Assembly (NCBI GenBank): GCA_009617715.1
Contig: VTFK01000205.1
Location: forward strand, 682,001 to 746,000
From: Plectrocnemia conspersa
Lineage: Eukaryota > Arthropoda > Insecta > Trichoptera > Polycentropodidae
Direction: 5' to 3'
DNA length: 64,000 nt
In this document: in pieces, positions 59,944 to 64,000 of the stretch
Layout: each line of letters begins with the position of its first letter
Position numbering within the stretch: position 1 is the first letter of the stretch
The notes under the pieces: generated by a model
Told to the model about the DNA's origin: nothing
The model's database searches: none
The model's input: the letters and a program-made list of their open reading frames with translations, nothing else
Position numbers and translations under genes: made by a program

Positions 59944-60198
59944 CAGTGGCGTAGCTAGGGTATGTGCCGCCCAGGGCGATCCTTAAAATTGCCGCCCCCC
60001 CCTATTTTTGCATGATCATAAAATCAGCATTTCTTAAAATAATAAATTGGTTATTATCAAGCTCTTGTTATTCGTGGATTTATATATGTTGTAGTTCATT
60101 CAGGGTTAAGAATCACCATCCATCGCGAATATGCCGCCCCCAAGCAAGTGCCGCCCGGGGCGGCCCGCCCCCTCCGCCCCACCATAGCTACGCCACTG
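59944..60198. mobile_element. hAT-type MITE with perfect 8 bp target duplication
   Basis: The 255 bp element has ends CAGTGGCGTAGCTAGGGT and, at the other side, the complement of CAGTGGCGTAGCTATGGT. It is flanked by identical 8-mers CAACCCAG at 59,936-59,943 and 60,199-60,206. Eight-bp target duplications and CAGTGG-type ends are hallmarks of hAT transposons. Subterminal regions are G/C-rich (GCCGCCC repeated), and the middle is AT-rich without an ORF. Perfect duplication and near-perfect ends suggest a fairly recent insertion. Confidence 0.93.
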
Positions 60199-60206
60199 CA
60201 ACCCAG

Positions 60207-60870
60207 TATTTATTATATTTATATGGATATTAAAATTATTAGAAGCAATGTCTACTAGTTACATATCACAAAGAAGGAAAGGTTGAATATAAATTGTATT
60301 TTACTTTAAATTGAAACAATATTTTTTAAACAAAAATAGATAAAGCGCATAGCCCATATAAGTGAAATTAGCAATGCATGTCACTGTAAGAACTGCGATA
60401 TCTCATTTATGAATCAGTTCAATAAACTTCTTGAATAATCACAGATAGTATTATGGTGACGAGTGGCAATTGGACACAGATTAAGCCGTTGCATTGGTAT
60501 TTTTATTGAAATTGTATGTTACATGTTAAAATATATAATTAGTGGGGCGTGGGCTCGTAACGGCGTGCGAACTCGTCAGTGTCGGCTTCAGAAGAGAAAA
60601 AACCGTTACGCCAGTGTTACCAGAGTACTGCCAAATTTTGACCATAATGAAATATTAATAAATATATATTTATATTTAAATATATGTATATTTAAATATA
60701 TTTAAATATATATACATATATTTAAATATAAATAGGTCCCTACACCACTCTCCCTCCTAGCGACTAACAATTACGAAATTCAACTAGTAGAGAAGGGGAA
60801 CCTTTGCGTTGCTGCTCTACATACGATGAGGTCGGTGGAGCTGGTTAAAAAAAAAACAAAAAATAATTAA
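60207..60870. other. Spacer with TTTAAATATA palindromic tract
   Basis: 60,655-60,735 is built of ATATTTAAATATA units. 60,735-60,840 is unique GC-richer sequence (CCACTCTCCCTCCTAGCGAC). No gene. Confidence 0.5.
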
Positions 60871-61600
60871 ATGTTGGCGGCACATGGTATAGCGACACAG
60901 TCTCTGCTTGTAGGGCTCCAAGGGCCCCTGTGTGCCCCTAACGCATGTACGGATGCGTGTCGGGTCACACGTGGTCCAGTCGAGCTTTGTTTACGGCGGC
61001 ACTTGGGTTGCTTCTCGCTGGAAGCGGTTCCTGGTCACTTGGTCGAATATTTCAAGAACATGCGAGAATATTTCTTTGTTGCGAAACAGTAACAGATATA
61101 ATAAATCACCTGATCCACAAGATTCCCGTTTCAGAACACGACCTTCAACAATGCCCATCAAGCTAATGTCACTTTCTAAAGGGGTATATATACCTATTTC
61201 ACTGCTTTAAGAAATCAGTTGGCTGGATAATCGCTGCATGATTGTGATTGGTCAGCAAGCATTTCAGCCCTGGATACTTAAGCCTGAATTCCGACGAGAA
61301 AAGGCCAGTCACGAGCAGTCACGAGCAGACTCCGGCAGATACTCGAAAAGACCAGCAGTCCCGCCGCCAGTTTCTCTACCACCGCTCGGAGAATATACTG
61401 TTGCTGTCACACCAATCAGAACTTTGAGGATCATCCACTGACATCATCCCTCCGCCAGTTTCTCCACCATCGCTCGGAGAAAAGATCTCGCCATTTATCG
61501 TCTGTCGCAATTGTAATATAATCTAATAAAACTAGATTCCACTAAGCGTCTCACTGGATACGAAGTACACCCCTATTTCTAAATCGCGAAAAGACCTATC
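60871..61600 (+). mobile_element. Putative LTR-like region
   Basis: The interval begins TGTTGGCGGCACATGG and includes a TATA-like GGTATATATACC at 61,181, two similar blocks about 90 bp apart (GCCAGTTTCTCTACCACCGC at 61,361 and GCCAGTTTCTCCACCATCGC at 61,453), and AATAAAACTAGATTCC near 61,525. This composition and layout fit a solo LTR, but the end near 61,600 is not fixed and no target duplication or retroviral-type protein was found. The overlapping ORFs are not recognised. Confidence 0.35.
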
Positions 61601-61702
61601 TAAGAAGTATGGAAATCTCATGATTCTAAAAGATTCCGAGAACCCTCTCCCTTCACCAAGCGCCAGGGAGACCAACGGATTTTGCGCCATCAATCGCTCA
61701 GT

Positions 61703-61960
61703 TTATTTTGGATCGTCGACCAGGGCAGATAATTCACACCTTTCTTTGAACGAGGGACTAAGCCTCTCATGCCTGCGAAGCCGAGATTTTGCTTTTGGTT
61801 CGTCGGACTTCCTTCTCAGAAACATTTGTATATCTTTCTCAGTTTGAAAAGGCGTGATAAAACTCTTCCTATCGAAAACCATATCGCTTACATTATAATT
61901 TTCACTTTTGGTCACAAAGCAAAGTAAAATAACAACTGTCACCCATGTCAGTTGATTCAT
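61703..61960 (-). CDS. Small secreted ORF, 85 residues, unknown
   Basis: The product starts with a clear signal peptide (MNQLTWVTVVILLCFVTKS) followed by a hydrophilic, very basic chain with paired basic residues (FLRRKSDEP, SRLRRHERL) and a single cysteine (FKERCEL) ten residues before the stop. It could be the first exon of a peptide hormone or cystine-knot precursor whose further exons were cut off by the LTR-like sequence just downstream, or a complete short secreted protein. No strong splice donor is visible before the stop. I cannot assign a family. Confidence 0.4.
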   Translation of the reverse strand: MNQLTWVTVVILLCFVTKSENYNVSDMVFDRKSFITPFQTEKDIQMFLRRKSDEPKAKSRLRRHERLSPSFKERCELSALVDDPK

Positions 61961-62878
61961 TAAGTTGAATCACCAAACATTTATTCCATTATATATTTAT
62001 GTATATATTAGTTATTAAATAGTTTTCCCCAATTAAATGTTTCAATTGGAAGACAAAGAAGTAATAAAATTAATAATTTGTTAATCATTTTATTTTATAT
62101 AATATATTTTAAATATACATTGTGTAATTGGCGTTTTTATACGTAAATAGAAAAAATACAAATACAGCAACAACATTGTCATGAATAAATCGAAATATAG
62201 ATATAAAGTTCTTAGTATAAGGCCACAGATTCATAGATAAGTTTAGCAAAAAAGCTCTATAATATCACATCAATAAAGTGCACAATAAAGAACTCATTCA
62301 CAGCTCAGTGTAAAGTCTGACTGAGATAAGTATGACAATGTGCATGATACATTAATATATTTTTAGGGAAATTTGGCACCAAATCCTTTTTTTAAAAGCA
62401 ATATTATTACACAATAAATATAGCACCTTATAAGTGAACAACTGTGAGGTAAACATGTAATCTGTTAATTTACAAAGTAGTAACAATAGAGAAAAACACA
62501 AATAATGTAAACGTCTTATAAAATATAACTGGATATATTGAAAGAACACTTTCACTGTTATTCGTAAATTGTAATCTATTACCGATACCATGATAATGTT
62601 ATCAATAAAAAGATATGCATTTAACTTGTTAAATTTTATAAACTCTTATAAAAATAAATCATAATTTATACAATGTTAGATATATGTATAAAAACATACA
62701 TATAATCGTATAATTCGTTCCATATGTTTTATAAATATATAATACTTTACAAAAATATATAAATATTTGTAAATCGTAATATATTGACGGTCTTTGCCAT
62801 TTGTGTGCGTCGTTAGTACTTGCCGATTTAATGTGTTACACACGATTTTTTAGATTACATATAAAAAAATATGACACT
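61961..62878 (-). other. Ras gene 3' UTR side and spacer
   Basis: AT-rich sequence downstream of the Ras stop. TTTATT stretches near 62,740 and farther down could serve as minus-strand poly(A) signals. The ORF at 62,352-62,591 is not recognised. Confidence 0.4.
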
Positions 62879-63360
62879 TTACAAAACGCAGCATTTATTT
62901 TTAGATTTAGGTTTTTGGTTAGGCTTTAGCGGTGGGCGTTCGGACAGTTGGAATTTCCTGATCACTCTGACGAGTTCGTGAAAAGCTTGATCGACGTTTA
63001 CTCTCATTTTCGCACTGCATTCGATGTACGGTATTTTAAGCTGCCTGCTCATTTGCTGCGCCTCTTCGAGATACACCTTTTGAAATAGCATATGTTAAAT
63101 GATTTATTTGATTAATTAATAAGGTAGAAGATGATGTTGATTATTATTTACCACGCGGGTATCAAGATCAGCCTTGTTGCCGACGATCAGCATTGGAAAC
63201 TCATCACGGTCTTTAACCCGTAAAATTTGCTTGTGAAATTTGTATATTTCATCAAAACTGGCATGATCAGCTACTGAGAAAACTAATAGATAGCCTTCGC
63301 CGGAACGCATGTATTGTTCTCTCATTGCACTGAATTCTTCCTGTCCAGCAGTGTCCAAGA
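62879..63360 (-). CDS. Ras64B: Ras64B / R-Ras2-type small GTPase, last two exons
   Basis: This is a membrane-anchored Ras-subfamily GTP switch. Two exons are present: 63,360-63,152 and 63,076-62,879, joined phase 0 after DTRV. The upstream exon starts within the G3 box ([20 protein letters not shown]), carries [20 protein letters not shown] and the G4 box NKAD. The last exon holds the G5 box [23 protein letters not shown], a Lys/Pro-rich hypervariable region and the CaaX-type end CCVL, predicting prenylation (Leu at the end favours geranylgeranyl). [18 protein letters not shown] and the [16 protein letters not shown] region are diagnostic of R-Ras2/Ras64B rather than Ras85D. The P-loop and switch I exon(s) are not found in 63,361-64,000 and probably lie beyond the window. 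Confidence 0.92.
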
Positions 63361-64000
63361 CTAAAAAAATGATTATAACATATAAAAATTTTTTGCTTCA
63401 TTTACAGTGTAGATGTTATTAATAGTATATAAATAAACACAACTATAAAAGCAGAATTGATAAAATAAATTAACACACTAAAAGATGAAAGTAGAAAGGA
63501 TGTTTAAACTCTTGGAAGTATATTACGTTCTATAAATATATTAACACATGGCGATCGTATAAAATTCTTATTTAGAATTTGAAAATCTGTTTAGAATACG
63601 ATATTCAAATGAGAGGTTTATTAGCTCTTAGTTTGCATACAATAATGGAAATCGACCAAATTTGGATTATTATATCATATGCAATATATTATTGTAAACA
63701 CACACGTATAAGTTTAATACAATTAGTTGTTATTAAAAAAAAGATTTAAAAAAATAAGTGTTTTAAAAATTTTTCGTGATTAAAAGTTTCAGAAAATTAA
63801 TTTTTGAAAACTGAATACATCAACAAAGTATGAATATATACATTATTGTTGGGGTATAAAACCGGTGGTTTTTGAGCATCGCGCTGGGTTGCGCCTTGTT
63901 AATTAACAAGTACCAAATAAATTTATTTTTCATCTAATAAATAGTACGATTCAAACTCGGTCATAATTTCGTCAACATAACGACCGTAATTTTAATCGCG
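63361..64000 (-). other. Ras64B intron, continuing past the window
   Basis: TTTTTTTAG on the minus strand at about 63,361-63,369 is the acceptor. No P-loop (GxxxxGKS) coding sequence is seen. The last ~150 bases are slightly GC-richer. Confidence 0.5.

Noticed and set aside
60932..61441. Overlapping 92-, 73- and 67-codon ORFs
   Set aside because: They lie in the LTR-like GC-richer segment and resemble no gag, pol or env segment.
1..64000. CRISPR arrays, bacterial operons, rRNA genes, integrated viral genes
   Set aside because: No spaced direct repeats, Shine-Dalgarno-led gene clusters, rRNA signatures or viral structural/replication proteins were seen; the window is eukaryotic.

Overview
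This is insect nuclear DNA: very AT-rich, with spliced protein-coding genes that have GT-AG introns, long gene-poor stretches, and many mobile-element copies. An adipokinetic hormone gene (octapeptide QLTFTPVW) together with nab, cyclin H, a CLIP-domain serine protease and a Ras64B/R-Ras2-type GTPase fixes it as an insect. The LTFTPxW hormone form recalls dipteran peptides, but I would not assign an order from that alone. No prokaryotic, viral, rRNA or CRISPR features are visible.

Layout. 1-26,300: no gene I can support. It holds dispersed repeats (a tRNA-derived SINE family, a long palindromic family called R1 here, families R2 and R3), two near-identical truncated LINEs facing opposite ways (9,262-10,776 and 15,741-16,971), a foldback element built of 15-16 bp units (24,448-24,961), and some GC-richer patches that could hold unseen 5' exons or control DNA. 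26,305-31,069 (+): nab, an EGR-type transcription cofactor, lacking its first exon and with two possible 3' ends. 33,068-39,473 (-): a complete eight-exon CLIP-domain trypsin-like protease whose 3.4 kb first intron contains an unexplained cysteine-rich open frame. 39,474-51,800: repeats and TE relics (SINEs, a decayed Jockey-like LINE, hAT-type elements, R1 and R2 copies, a dead mariner-like transposase). 51,879-53,389 (+): a 12-finger C2H2 zinc-finger gene missing its 5' exon(s), with similar ~150 bp segments on both sides. 57,428-57,972 (+): the AKH precursor gene. 58,219-59,193 (-): intronless cyclin H, convergent with AKH. 59,944-60,198: a hAT-type MITE with a perfect 8 bp target duplication. 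60,871-61,600: LTR-like sequence. 61,703-61,960 (-): a small secreted ORF. 62,879-63,360 (-): the last two coding exons of a Ras64B/R-Ras2-type GTPase, continuing beyond the window or in unrecognised upstream sequence.

The genes do not form one pathway. They are ordinary single-copy genes: transcription cofactor, extracellular proteolysis, metabolic neuropeptide, TFIIH/CDK-activating kinase and small GTPase. I found no convincing new multi-gene system. The most original material is in the repeats (the SINE family, the periodic foldback element, the R1 palindromic family) and in three small coding questions: the AKH octapeptide, the nested cysteine-rich ORF, and the alternative nab 3' ends.
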